Origin: JAWKJY01 sp041393535
GTDB taxonomy: Bacteria > Actinomycetota > Thermoleophilia > Gaiellales > Gaiellaceae
Reading direction: 5' to 3'
DNA: 64,000 nucleotides
NCBI GenBank assembly: GCA_041393535.1
Contig: JAWKJY010000004.1
Span: 186,001-250,000 of the forward strand
Shown: positions 1 through 6,922 of the stretch, one piece after another
How the letters are laid out: every line of letters starts with the position of its first letter
Position numbering within the stretch: the first letter of the stretch is position 1
Position numbers and translations under genes: made by a program
Notes under the pieces: generated by a model
The model's input: the letters and a program-made list of their open reading frames with translations, nothing else
What the model was told of the DNA's origin: nothing
The model's database searches: none

Positions 1-1
1 C

Positions 2-733
2 GATGGCTCGACGGAGGATGCGCTGCTGACCCCACCACAGACCGAGGCGGCCGCCCGCGAGGCGCAGCTGCACCGGGCGCTCGGCGACCCGAGCCGCGTC
101 CGCATCCTCGAGGCGCTGCGCGAGCACGGCGCCGAGCTCGACGCGCAGGAGATCGCCGACCGCGTCGGCCTGCACGCCAACACCGTTCGCTCGCACGTCC
201 GCGTGCTCTCCGAGGCCGGCCTCGTGACGAGCGCGACCGAGGAGCGCAATCGCCCTGGCCGCCCGCGGATCGTCTACGGGCTCGCCTCCGAGACCGCGAA
301 GCAGCAGGAGCCGGGCGCGTTCAGGCTGCTCGCCGAGATCCTCGCGAGCTACATCGCCGGCTCGGACGACGAGGCCGCGCCGTCACGCGCCGAGCAGGCC
401 GGACGCGCGTGGGGCCACTACCTCGTCGACCGGCCGGCGCCGTTCAGCCCGACGTCCGCGAACGACGCGATCCAGCGCATGCTGAAGCTGCTCGAGGAGT
501 TCGGCTTCAGCCCGCGGCTCGATCCCGCCGACCCGCAGGGACGGACGATCCTGATGCACCGGTGCCCGTTCGGCGAGGTCGCCCAGGAGTACCGGCGCGT
601 CGTCTGCCCGGTGCACCTCGGGCTGATGCAGGGCGCCCTCGAGGAGCTCGGCGCCGGCGTCGACGCTGGCTCCCTCGAGCGGGACGCGGATGGGCACTGC
701 GTGGCGCACCTGCAGGACGCCGCGGCCCGCTGA
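2..733 (+). CDS. ArsR/SufR-like winged-helix regulator with Cys-rich C-terminal domain (5' partial)
   Basis: No ATG/GTG/TTG occurs in this frame before the first recognisable domain residues, so the true start lies upstream of the window; the GTG at 203 would cut off half of the DNA-binding domain. The N-terminal part reads as an ArsR-type winged helix (ALGDPSRVRILEAL, then EIADRVGLHANTVRSHV as the recognition helix region). The C-terminal half has the spaced cysteines of the predicted-regulator family that includes SufR: HRCPF, VVCPVHLGL and GHC, which in characterised members bind an iron-sulfur cluster. Probable redox or Fe-S sensing repressor; the target is unknown. It ends 75 bp before the tat genes. 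Family assignment is reasonably secure, cluster binding is inferred. Confidence 0.75.
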   Translation, partial: DGSTEDALLTPPQTEAAAREAQLHRALGDPSRVRILEALREHGAELDAQEIADRVGLHANTVRSHVRVLSEAGLVTSATEERNRPGRPRIVYGLASETAKQQEPGAFRLLAEILASYIAGSDDEAAPSRAEQAGRAWGHYLVDRPAPFSPTSANDAIQRMLKLLEEFGFSPRLDPADPQGRTILMHRCPFGEVAQEYRRVVCPVHLGLMQGALEELGAGVDAGSLERDADGHCVAHLQDAAAR

Positions 734-741
734 GCGGCCGG

Positions 742-760
742 CATTAAGGCCAGGTTAATG
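742..760. promoter_or_regulatory. Inverted repeat CATTAA-N7-TTAATG upstream of tatA
   Basis: Perfect 6-bp arms separated by 7 bp, AT-rich in a GC-rich background, placed between the regulator stop and the tatA -10 element. It could be an operator, possibly for the regulator just upstream, or chance. Only the symmetry is seen. Confidence 0.25.
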
Positions 761-795
761 GCCCGGGCCCGGGAGATCGCCCCGAGGCACGGTGC

Positions 796-801
796 TATGC
801 T
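796..801 (+). promoter_or_regulatory. -10 element (TATGCT) of tatA, leaderless arrangement
   Basis: TATGCT fits the actinobacterial TANNNT -10 and ends 6 nt before the tatA ATG at 808, so transcription would start at or next to the start codon. No Shine-Dalgarno lies upstream of the ATG, consistent with a leaderless mRNA. No clear -35. Confidence 0.5.
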
Positions 802-807
802 CGCCGC

Positions 808-1167
808 ATGCCTCTCGGACTGTTCCAGAACGTCGGCGTGTGGGAGATCCTGATCCTCCTGCTCGTCCTCCTGCTCGTGTTCGGACCCAAGCGCCTGCCG
901 GAGATGGGCCGCTCGCTCGGCCGCGGCATGCGCGAGTTCAAGGACTCCATCACCGGCAAGATCGGTGACGACGACGACGACCAGCCCGCGCTCGTCACGG
1001 CTGCCCCGACCGCGACTGCGCCGGCTCCCGCCCCCGTCGTGACGGCCGAGCCCGTCGCGGCGCCCGCTCCCGTCATGACGGCAGAGCCGGCCGCGGCGCC
1101 CGCCGCCGCCGAGCCCACCGCCACGGCCCCCGCGCCGGCCCCCGAGGCCGAGCGCCCCACCGCCTAG
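808..1167 (+). CDS. tatA: Sec-independent translocase subunit TatA (copy 1)
   Basis: 119 residues. It has one N-terminal transmembrane helix (WEILILLLVLLLVFGPKRLP), the FGPKRLPEMGRSLG hinge and amphipathic helix, the GMREFKDSI segment, then an acidic DDDDD stretch and a long Ala/Pro-rich tail typical of actinobacterial TatA. Many TatA protomers form the pore-like element that moves folded Tat substrates through the membrane. It is followed after 7 bp by a second, nearly identical tatA and then tatC, so this is a complete minimal TatAC operon. The tail differs strongly between the two copies. Confidence 0.95.
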   Translation: MPLGLFQNVGVWEILILLLVLLLVFGPKRLPEMGRSLGRGMREFKDSITGKIGDDDDDQPALVTAAPTATAPAPAPVVTAEPVAAPAPVMTAEPAAAPAAAEPTATAPAPAPEAERPTA

Positions 1168-1174
1168 CTCGTCG

Positions 1175-1474
1175 ATGTTCAGCAACATCGGCATCTGGGA
1201 GATCCTGCTCCTGCTGCTCGTCCTGCTGCTCGTGTTCGGGCCCAAGCGCCTGCCGGAGATGGGCCGCTCGCTCGGCCGCGGGATGCGCGAGTTCAAGGAC
1301 TCGATCACGGGCAAGGTCGTCGACGACGAGGAGCCCGACATCGCCCCCGCGACCGGCGCGCAGGTCGTCGGCCACGCCGAGATCGTCGACGTGGCGCCGG
1401 TCCCGGTGAACGCGACGATCCCGGCCACCGCCGCGGTCGCAGCGGACGCCGAGGGCGTCCGCACCAGCAGCTAG
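1175..1474 (+). CDS. tatA: Sec-independent translocase subunit TatA (copy 2)
   Basis: 99 residues. The first about 47 residues are almost identical to the preceding TatA (same LLVFGPKRLPEMGRSLGRG core) while the tail is shorter and different, indicating tandem duplication with a conserved membrane/amphipathic part. The second copy could serve as a TatB-like partner, but it lacks the E8 and long coiled region of a true TatB, so I keep it as TatA. It lies between tatA1 and tatC in the same transcription unit. Confidence 0.93.
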   Translation: MFSNIGIWEILLLLLVLLLVFGPKRLPEMGRSLGRGMREFKDSITGKVVDDEEPDIAPATGAQVVGHAEIVDVAPVPVNATIPATAAVAADAEGVRTSS

Positions 1475-1487
1475 CGGAGCGGCATCG

Positions 1488-2315
1488 GTGCCGCGCCTCC
1501 CGCGCCGCCTCGGTCACGAGGATACCGCGACGCTCGTCGAGCACCTCGACGAGCTTCGCGCGCGCGTGATCGTGGTCGTCGGCGCGCTGGCCGTCACGTT
1601 CGGCGTCGCGTACGCCTTTCGCAACCAGATCATCGAGGCGTTCCAGCGCCCGCTCCCTGACTGCAAGGTGCGCAGCGACGTCACCGGCGAGTGCCTGGAG
1701 GCGTTCCGGCTCACGACGCTCAGCCCGATCGAGCCGTTCATGACGTCGTTCACGGTCTCCGCGTGGGCCGCGGTGTCCGCGGCGCTGCCCGTGCTGATCT
1801 GGCAGATCTGGGGCTTCATCGCCCCGGCCTTCGAGCGACGTGACCAGAAGACGATCGCGCGGCTGCTCAGCGCTGGCACCGGGCTCTTCGTGGGCGGGAT
1901 CGGCTTTGCCTACTTCGTGGTGCTCCCCGCGGCGATCCCGTTCCTCGTCGGGTTCGACTCCGAGAACTACGACATCCAGCTGCGTGCGCGGGAGTACATC
2001 GGCTTCGTCGCGCTCACGCTCGTCGCCGTCGGGATCATCTTCCAGCTCCCCATCGTCGTCCTCGGCCTGGTCCGGCTCGGGATCCTCAGCGCGGCGAAGC
2101 TCAAGCGGAACCGGCGCATCGGCATCGTGATCGCCGTCGCGATCGCCGTCATCCTGCCGGGCATCGACCCGGTCACGACGATCCTCGAGGCCGTACCGCT
2201 GCTGATCCTGTTCGAGTCGTCGATCTGGCTTGCGGTCTTCTTCGAGAAACGATGGCTCGCTGAGGCGGCCGCCGCAGCAGCCGAGGACGAGATCGCCGCA
2301 CCCGGCGAGCCGTGA
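1488..2315 (+). CDS. tatC: Sec-independent translocase subunit TatC
   Basis: 275 residues starting at GTG. It shows the TatC N-terminal signature (LVEHLDELRARV), six predicted membrane helices, the conserved SPIEPFMTSF loop and the FAYF(V)VLP segment. TatC is the receptor for twin-arginine signal peptides. It forms a unit with the two upstream tatA genes, and its TGA overlaps the GTG of the next gene by 4 bp. A probable substrate with a twin-arginine leader (DUF1501 protein at 35415) is in this window. Confidence 0.95.
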   Translation: MPRLPRRLGHEDTATLVEHLDELRARVIVVVGALAVTFGVAYAFRNQIIEAFQRPLPDCKVRSDVTGECLEAFRLTTLSPIEPFMTSFTVSAWAAVSAALPVLIWQIWGFIAPAFERRDQKTIARLLSAGTGLFVGGIGFAYFVVLPAAIPFLVGFDSENYDIQLRAREYIGFVALTLVAVGIIFQLPIVVLGLVRLGILSAAKLKRNRRIGIVIAVAIAVILPGIDPVTTILEAVPLLILFESSIWLAVFFEKRWLAEAAAAAAEDEIAAPGEP

Positions 2316-3616
2316 GCGTCGTCTACGCCGCCGACTGGGTGATTCCCGTCGACGGGCCGCCCGTCCGTGACGGAGGCGTCCAGGTGGACGGGGAGCGGAT
2401 CGTCGCGGTCGGGCCCGCGGACGATCTCGCCGGCGAGCGGCGCGACCATCCCGGCTGCGTCATCCTCCCCGGGCTCGTCAACGCGCACACGCACCTCGAG
2501 TACGCGACCTTCGCCGGGTTCGGCGACGGACTGCCGTTCGGGCAGTGGATCGACGTCCACATCGCCCGCAAGCGGCTGATCGGGTTCGACCAGCTGCTCG
2601 ATTCCGCCCGCCTGGGCGCCGCGGAGTGCCTCGCCAGCGGCGTCACGACCGTCGCGGATGCGAGCTTCTCGGGCGCCGCCGCGCTCGCGTGCGCCGAGGC
2701 CGGGTTGCGCGGCATCGTGCACCTCGAGGTCTTCGGGGCCGACGCCGCCGTGGCGCGCGAGCGGTTCGCGGGCATCCAGGCACGCGTGGACGGCTCCCTC
2801 GACGCGCGTGTCCGGCTCGGTGTCTCCCCGCACGCACCGTACTCCACCGGTGCCGCCGTCTACGGCGCCGCGCTCGAGCTGGGCATCCCGGTCCAGACGC
2901 ACGTCGCCGAGTCCGATGACGAGGCCGAGTTCATGGCCCGGGGGTCCGGCCGGGTCGCGGAGCTGGCCGCCTGGGCGGGGATCGAGTCGCCCGGTGCGAC
3001 GTCCGTTCGCCACCTCGTCGCCTGCGGCGCCCTGCGCGCCGGCGTCAGCGCCGTGCACTGCGTCACGCCCGACGCCGACGAGATCGAGCTGCTCGCCCAC
3101 TCCGGCGCCAGCGTCGTCCACTGCCCGCGCTCGAACGCGCTCCTGGGCTGCGGCATCGCTCCCGTTCGCGCGATGCTCGACGCCGGGATCCCCGTCGGGC
3201 TCGGGACGGACAGCCCCGCGTCCGCGCCGTCGTTCGACCTGCTCGAGGAGGCGCGTTCGGCGCTCGAGCTCGCGCGCGCGCGCGAACGGCGTCCCGATGC
3301 GCTCTCCGCACCCGAGGCGCTCGAGCTCGCGACCCTGGGCGGCGCCCGGGCGCTCGGGCTCGAGCGCGAGATCGGCAGCCTCACCCCCGGCAAGCTCGCC
3401 GATCTCGCGGTCGTCGACCTCGCCGGCGCGTTGCACCAGCCCATCGAGGATCCGGTCGCCGCGACGGTGTTCGCCGGCTCGGCCTCACGCGTCTCACGTA
3501 CCATCCTGTCCGGTGAGATCCGTTATGAACGAGGAGGATTCGCATGGCCCGAGGTTCGGGAGGCCGCAAGCGCCGCCCGCGCCCTGATGCTGGCCAGCGC
3601 TCCGACGCCCCGCTGA
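2312..3616 (+). CDS. Amidohydrolase / metal-dependent deaminase of the TRZ/ATZ type
   Basis: 434 residues, GTG start overlapping the tatC stop (GTGA). Amidohydrolase-superfamily metal ligands are visible: HTHLEYA (HxH of strand 1), THVAESDDE (second His), a further His region (AVHCV), and LGTDSPAS with the catalytic Asp. Closest in style to cytosine-deaminase-like, SAH/MTA deaminase or aminodeoxyfutalosine deaminase enzymes; the last would fit a menaquinone pathway, but no mqn gene is here to support it. The 3' end overlaps the next gene by 73 bp. Substrate not assignable from sequence alone. Confidence 0.8.
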   Translation: MSVVYAADWVIPVDGPPVRDGGVQVDGERIVAVGPADDLAGERRDHPGCVILPGLVNAHTHLEYATFAGFGDGLPFGQWIDVHIARKRLIGFDQLLDSARLGAAECLASGVTTVADASFSGAAALACAEAGLRGIVHLEVFGADAAVARERFAGIQARVDGSLDARVRLGVSPHAPYSTGAAVYGAALELGIPVQTHVAESDDEAEFMARGSGRVAELAAWAGIESPGATSVRHLVACGALRAGVSAVHCVTPDADEIELLAHSGASVVHCPRSNALLGCGIAPVRAMLDAGIPVGLGTDSPASAPSFDLLEEARSALELARARERRPDALSAPEALELATLGGARALGLEREIGSLTPGKLADLAVVDLAGALHQPIEDPVAATVFAGSASRVSRTILSGEIRYERGGFAWPEVREAASAARALMLASAPTPR

Positions 3617-4758
3617 ACCCGGAGACGGGAGACGCCGAGGGCGGGGCTGGCAGCGCCTCCTCGTCCGACGCGTCCCTCCTCTCCCCGGATCAGAAGCGGG
3701 CGCTGATCGAGGCCCGCAAGGAGGAGGCGCACCAGCGGCGTCAGGCGAAGGCGCAGGCCGCGCGCGCGGAGACGCAGAAGCACGCGGGACGCAAGCAGGA
3801 GAGCTACGAGGACACGATGTTCTTCCCGCGCCTGCGAAAGCGCGCGAAGCCCGTGTTCGTCCTGCTCGCCGCCGCGTTCGCGATCGGCTTCGTCGCGCTC
3901 GGCGTGGGCACCGGCGTGTCCGGCTCGAGCCTGGGCGACGTCATCCGGGACGTCTTCGGCGGCGGGACGGACCAGCCCTCGATCTCCGACGCCCAGGACA
4001 AGCTCGAGAAGGACCCGAACGACATCGAGGCGCTACGCGAGCTCGCCACCGCCTACGTGGCCGCCGGCCAGCGGACCGACGCGGCGGCCACGTACGAGCG
4101 CCTCGTCGCGCTCGCCCCGACGGACGCGGAGGCGCTGTCCCAGCTCGCTGGCCTCTACGCCCGCGACGTGAACGAGGCGTTCAACCGGGTCGGCGCGCTC
4201 CAGGCGAGCTCACAGAACCCCTTCAACGACCCCGCCGGGAGCGTCCCCGCCGACTCGACCGGGTTCGTCACGGCGATCATGCAGGACCCGATCGGCGCGG
4301 CGATCAACGACCAGGGCCAGGAGCTCGTCGCCCGCGAGACGGCGAAGGCCCAGGCCCTCGCACGGCGCGCGGCCGTCGCCTTCCAGCGCATTGCGCTCGC
4401 GGACCCGGAGAACCCGCTCAACTGGCAGCAGCTGGGACAGTACGCCCAGGCCGGCGCGCTCAGCGACGTGGCGGCCGACGCCTACCTCAGGGCGCTCCGG
4501 CTCGACCCGGAGGGCCCGGACGCCGACAACCTCCGCACGCTCGTGCTGATCAACGGCGGCACGCTGCCGCCCGAGCTCCAGCCGGTCCTCGCCGACACGA
4601 CCGCGACCGACACCACCGCCACCGACGCGCTCGCCGAGACGGCCCCGGCCGCCACGGACACGGCAGCCGCTCCCACCGAGACGGCTCCCGGCGCCGACCC
4701 GGCAGCCGGTGGGACCGACGTCGCGCCCCCGGCGCCCGCCGAGACGGGCGCCGGCTAG
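3544..4758 (+). CDS. Membrane-anchored TPR protein
   Basis: 404 residues, ATG preceded by a strong GAGGAGG Shine-Dalgarno inside the end of the upstream gene. Layout: charged cytoplasmic N-terminus rich in Lys/Arg/Gln (about 1-97, likely helical), one transmembrane helix at about 98-118 (PVFVLLAAAFAIGFVALGVG), an extracytoplasmic tetratricopeptide region (for example IEALRELATAYVAAGQRTDA and a second LNWQQLGQYAQAG repeat), and an Ala/Thr/Pro/Asp-rich disordered tail. TPR domains mediate protein assembly, so it may be a scaffold at the cell envelope. Specific partner unknown. Confidence 0.75.
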   Translation: MARGSGGRKRRPRPDAGQRSDAPLNPETGDAEGGAGSASSSDASLLSPDQKRALIEARKEEAHQRRQAKAQAARAETQKHAGRKQESYEDTMFFPRLRKRAKPVFVLLAAAFAIGFVALGVGTGVSGSSLGDVIRDVFGGGTDQPSISDAQDKLEKDPNDIEALRELATAYVAAGQRTDAAATYERLVALAPTDAEALSQLAGLYARDVNEAFNRVGALQASSQNPFNDPAGSVPADSTGFVTAIMQDPIGAAINDQGQELVARETAKAQALARRAAVAFQRIALADPENPLNWQQLGQYAQAGALSDVAADAYLRALRLDPEGPDADNLRTLVLINGGTLPPELQPVLADTTATDTTATDALAETAPAATDTAAAPTETAPGADPAAGGTDVAPPAPAETGAG

Positions 4759-4767
4759 CCCGCACCC

Positions 4768-5430
4768 TTGCGCAACCCGCTGCGCAGCGAGTCGGACGCC
4801 TTCGGCTTCCTGCTCGTCGTCGCCGTGCTCGTCGCGATCGTCGCCCTCTCCGGCGTGCTCGCCGGCGGGTGGGCGGCCCTCGCCGCGCTCGTGGGCGTGG
4901 GCGGTGGGGCCGGCGCCGGTCTGTGGCTGCGTGGGGGCTCGGCGGCCGAGGGCCCCGGGTGGTGGGAGCGCGACCAGGGCTCGACCGAGGCCGGGGAGCC
5001 GGTGCGCCGGCTCCTCGTCCTCGCCGACCGAACGAGCGGCAGCCCCGCGCTCCACGAGGTGGTCCGCCATCGTGCACGGGGCGGCGACGGCGAGGTGCTC
5101 GTCGTGGCTCCTGCCCAGGACGTCACGTCGAGCCGCTGGACGCCCGAGGGCGAGGCGACCGTCGCCGCCGCCACCGCCCGGCTCGAGCACGCCGTCGGCG
5201 CGCTGCGCGCGCTCGGGCTCACCGTCAGCGGCGAGGTCGGGCCCGACGATCCAGTCGAGGCAGCCCGGCAGGCCGTGCGGCGCTTCCCTGCGGACGAGAT
5301 CCTGCTCGCCACGCTCCCCGCGGGGCGCTCGGCCTGGCTCGCCTGCGGCGCCGTCGACGGGCTGCGCAAGCGCCTGCGCCTGCCCGTCACGCACGTCGTC
5401 GTCGAGCCCGACGCCGCGGACGGCGACTAG
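4768..5430 (+). CDS. Membrane protein with universal-stress-protein-like C-terminal domain
   Basis: 220 residues, apparent TTG start 9 nt after the previous stop. Two close hydrophobic segments (about 13-32 and 33-52) are followed by a soluble domain with an alternating beta/alpha pattern: RRLLVLADRTSG, EVLVVAP, DEILLATLP, LPVTHVVVEP. This resembles a USP/Rossmann-like fold but lacks a clear G-x2-G-x9-G nucleotide motif. It is the last gene of the rightward cluster, convergent with the cytochrome operon. Function unknown. Confidence 0.65.
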   Translation: MRNPLRSESDAFGFLLVVAVLVAIVALSGVLAGGWAALAALVGVGGGAGAGLWLRGGSAAEGPGWWERDQGSTEAGEPVRRLLVLADRTSGSPALHEVVRHRARGGDGEVLVVAPAQDVTSSRWTPEGEATVAAATARLEHAVGALRALGLTVSGEVGPDDPVEAARQAVRRFPADEILLATLPAGRSAWLACGAVDGLRKRLRLPVTHVVVEPDAADGD

Positions 5431-5527
5431 CCCCCGCTCCTCGGCCGCTCACGCGAGCCGCGCACCCTGCCCCGGAATGGGACGATACCGGCGTGCGGCA
5501 CGCCGGCTCGACCGTCGCGCGGTCGGC

Positions 5528-6277
5528 CTACTGGCCGGCGGCGGACGACACGAACGCGGCGATCTGGTCGATCTCCTCCGCGGAGAGCTGCCCGGAGAAC
5601 GGGGGCATGGCGCCCTTCCCGTTCGTGACCCGGTCGACCACGAGCTCCGGCGCGGGCTTCGTCTCGTCGAGGTTCGGCCCGACCGCGCCCGAGGCGCCCG
5701 CGGCGGCCAGCGTGTGGCAGCTGCCGCACCCGGCGGACGCGAACAGCTCCTTCCCCGCGGCCGCTGCCTCGGCGTCGCCGCCCGGCGCGGCGTCCGGCTC
5801 GCCTGCACCGCTCTCCGGCGGCGCCGGAGCGGGCGGCGGCGGCGCGGCCACGGCAGCCTGGCACTCGTTCGCGACCTCCGCCTCGCCGGAGCACAGGCCC
5901 ACGTAGGCCGCGATGTCGTCCGAGTCCTTGTCCGACAGGCCGAGCGCCTCCTGGTTGGGCATCTGGACGGCGCCCTCGCGGATGGCGACCTCGTTGTCGC
6001 GACCCGGGTAGCGGATCTGCTCGCGGACGACCTGGACGAACGTGCTCTTCTCGAAGCCCTGCGCGTCCGACCACTGGAACGCGTCGTCGAGATCGGGCCC
6101 GACCTTGCCCTGGGTGCCCGCGTCGACGAGCGTGTGGCAGCTGCCGCAGCTCGCGAGGAACTTCGCCTTCCCGTTCCCGAGATCGCCGGCCGAGGACGTG
6201 ACGCCAGCCTCGCCGCAGCCGGCGAGCGCGACGGCGCCCGCGACGAGCGCGCCTCCGATGAGGGCCCGCCGCAGCAT
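5528..6277 (-). CDS. Di-heme cytochrome c lipoprotein of the oxidase operon
   Basis: 249 residues when started at the ATG (6277) whose A overlaps the TGA of ctaE; a longer in-frame start would run into ctaE. The lipobox (VALAGC, Cys21) indicates a lipoprotein on the outer face. Two CGSCH heme-binding motifs (C44/C47/H48 and C184/C187/H188) sit in two class-I cytochrome c domains separated by a Pro/Ala-rich linker. It probably feeds electrons to the caa3 oxidase encoded just upstream. Such domains in tandem occur in actinobacterial and Thermus-type respiratory chains; the exact donor is unknown. Confidence 0.88.
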   Translation of the reverse strand: MLRRALIGGALVAGAVALAGCGEAGVTSSAGDLGNGKAKFLASCGSCHTLVDAGTQGKVGPDLDDAFQWSDAQGFEKSTFVQVVREQIRYPGRDNEVAIREGAVQMPNQEALGLSDKDSDDIAAYVGLCSGEAEVANECQAAVAAPPPPAPAPPESGAGEPDAAPGGDAEAAAAGKELFASAGCGSCHTLAAAGASGAVGPNLDETKPAPELVVDRVTNGKGAMPPFSGQLSAEEIDQIAAFVSSAAGQ

Positions 6278-6921
6278 CAGAGGACGTACACCGTGACGTA
6301 GACGATGATCCACATGACGTCGACGAAGTGCCAGTAGATGATCGGCAGCTCGAGACCCAAGTGGTTCTTGGCGCTGTAGTGCCCGCGGATGGCGCGGACG
6401 AGCGTCATCAGCAGCAGGCTGAGGCCCATCAGCACGTGAACGCCGTGGAGGCCGGTGAGCGCGTAGAACGTGGAGCCGAACGCCTCGTCCCGCGGGCTGA
6501 ACCCGATGTGCGAGTACTCGCGCGCCTGCACGAGCAGGAAAGCGAGTCCGAGGAAGAAGGTCAGCAGGAGGCCGCCGATGACGCCGGAGCGCTGGTCCTT
6601 CTTGATCGCGGTCGTCGCCCAGTGCGCGGTGAAGCTCGACGTCACGAGGATGATCGTGTTGATCAGCGCCAGGTAGACCGGGAGGTGGAACTGCTCCTCG
6701 GTCCCCGGTCGGAACGGGGGCCAGCCCTCCGGGTGGTCGACCGCGACGCGCGCGAAGAAGTACGCCGCGAAGAACGAGCCGAAGAGCATCGCCTCCGAGC
6801 CGAGGAAGAGGTACATCCCCAGCAGGGGCGGGTGGACCCGCGAGCTGTAGTGGATCGGCGGTGCGTGCAGGTCCGCCGGACGCTTGCCCGGCTTCACCTC
6901 GCCGTGAGCGATGGACGCCAC
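6277..6921 (-). CDS. ctaE: Cytochrome c oxidase subunit III
   Basis: 214 residues, GTG start 1 bp after the ctaD stop. It shows the short subunit III pattern with five or so membrane helices, LFLGSEAMLFGSFFAAYF near the N-terminus, the TGLHGVHVLMGL motif and the C-terminal LPIIYWHFVDVMWIIVYV. It belongs to the terminal oxidase complex in the cytoplasmic membrane. Translation is coupled both upstream (ctaD) and downstream (1-base overlap with the cytochrome c lipoprotein). Confidence 0.95.
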   Translation of the reverse strand: MASIAHGEVKPGKRPADLHAPPIHYSSRVHPPLLGMYLFLGSEAMLFGSFFAAYFFARVAVDHPEGWPPFRPGTEEQFHLPVYLALINTIILVTSSFTAHWATTAIKKDQRSGVIGGLLLTFFLGLAFLLVQAREYSHIGFSPRDEAFGSTFYALTGLHGVHVLMGLSLLLMTLVRAIRGHYSAKNHLGLELPIIYWHFVDVMWIIVYVTVYVL

Positions 6922-6922
6922 G

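Noticed and set aside
1175..1474. Second TatA as TatB
   Set aside because: It lacks TatB length and key N-terminal features and is nearly identical to TatA1 in its core.
4709..6301. 530-residue open frame on the plus strand across the USP-like and cytochrome c genes
   Set aside because: Arg/Pro/Ser-rich composition without domains; it is the antisense and out-of-frame shadow of two well-supported genes.
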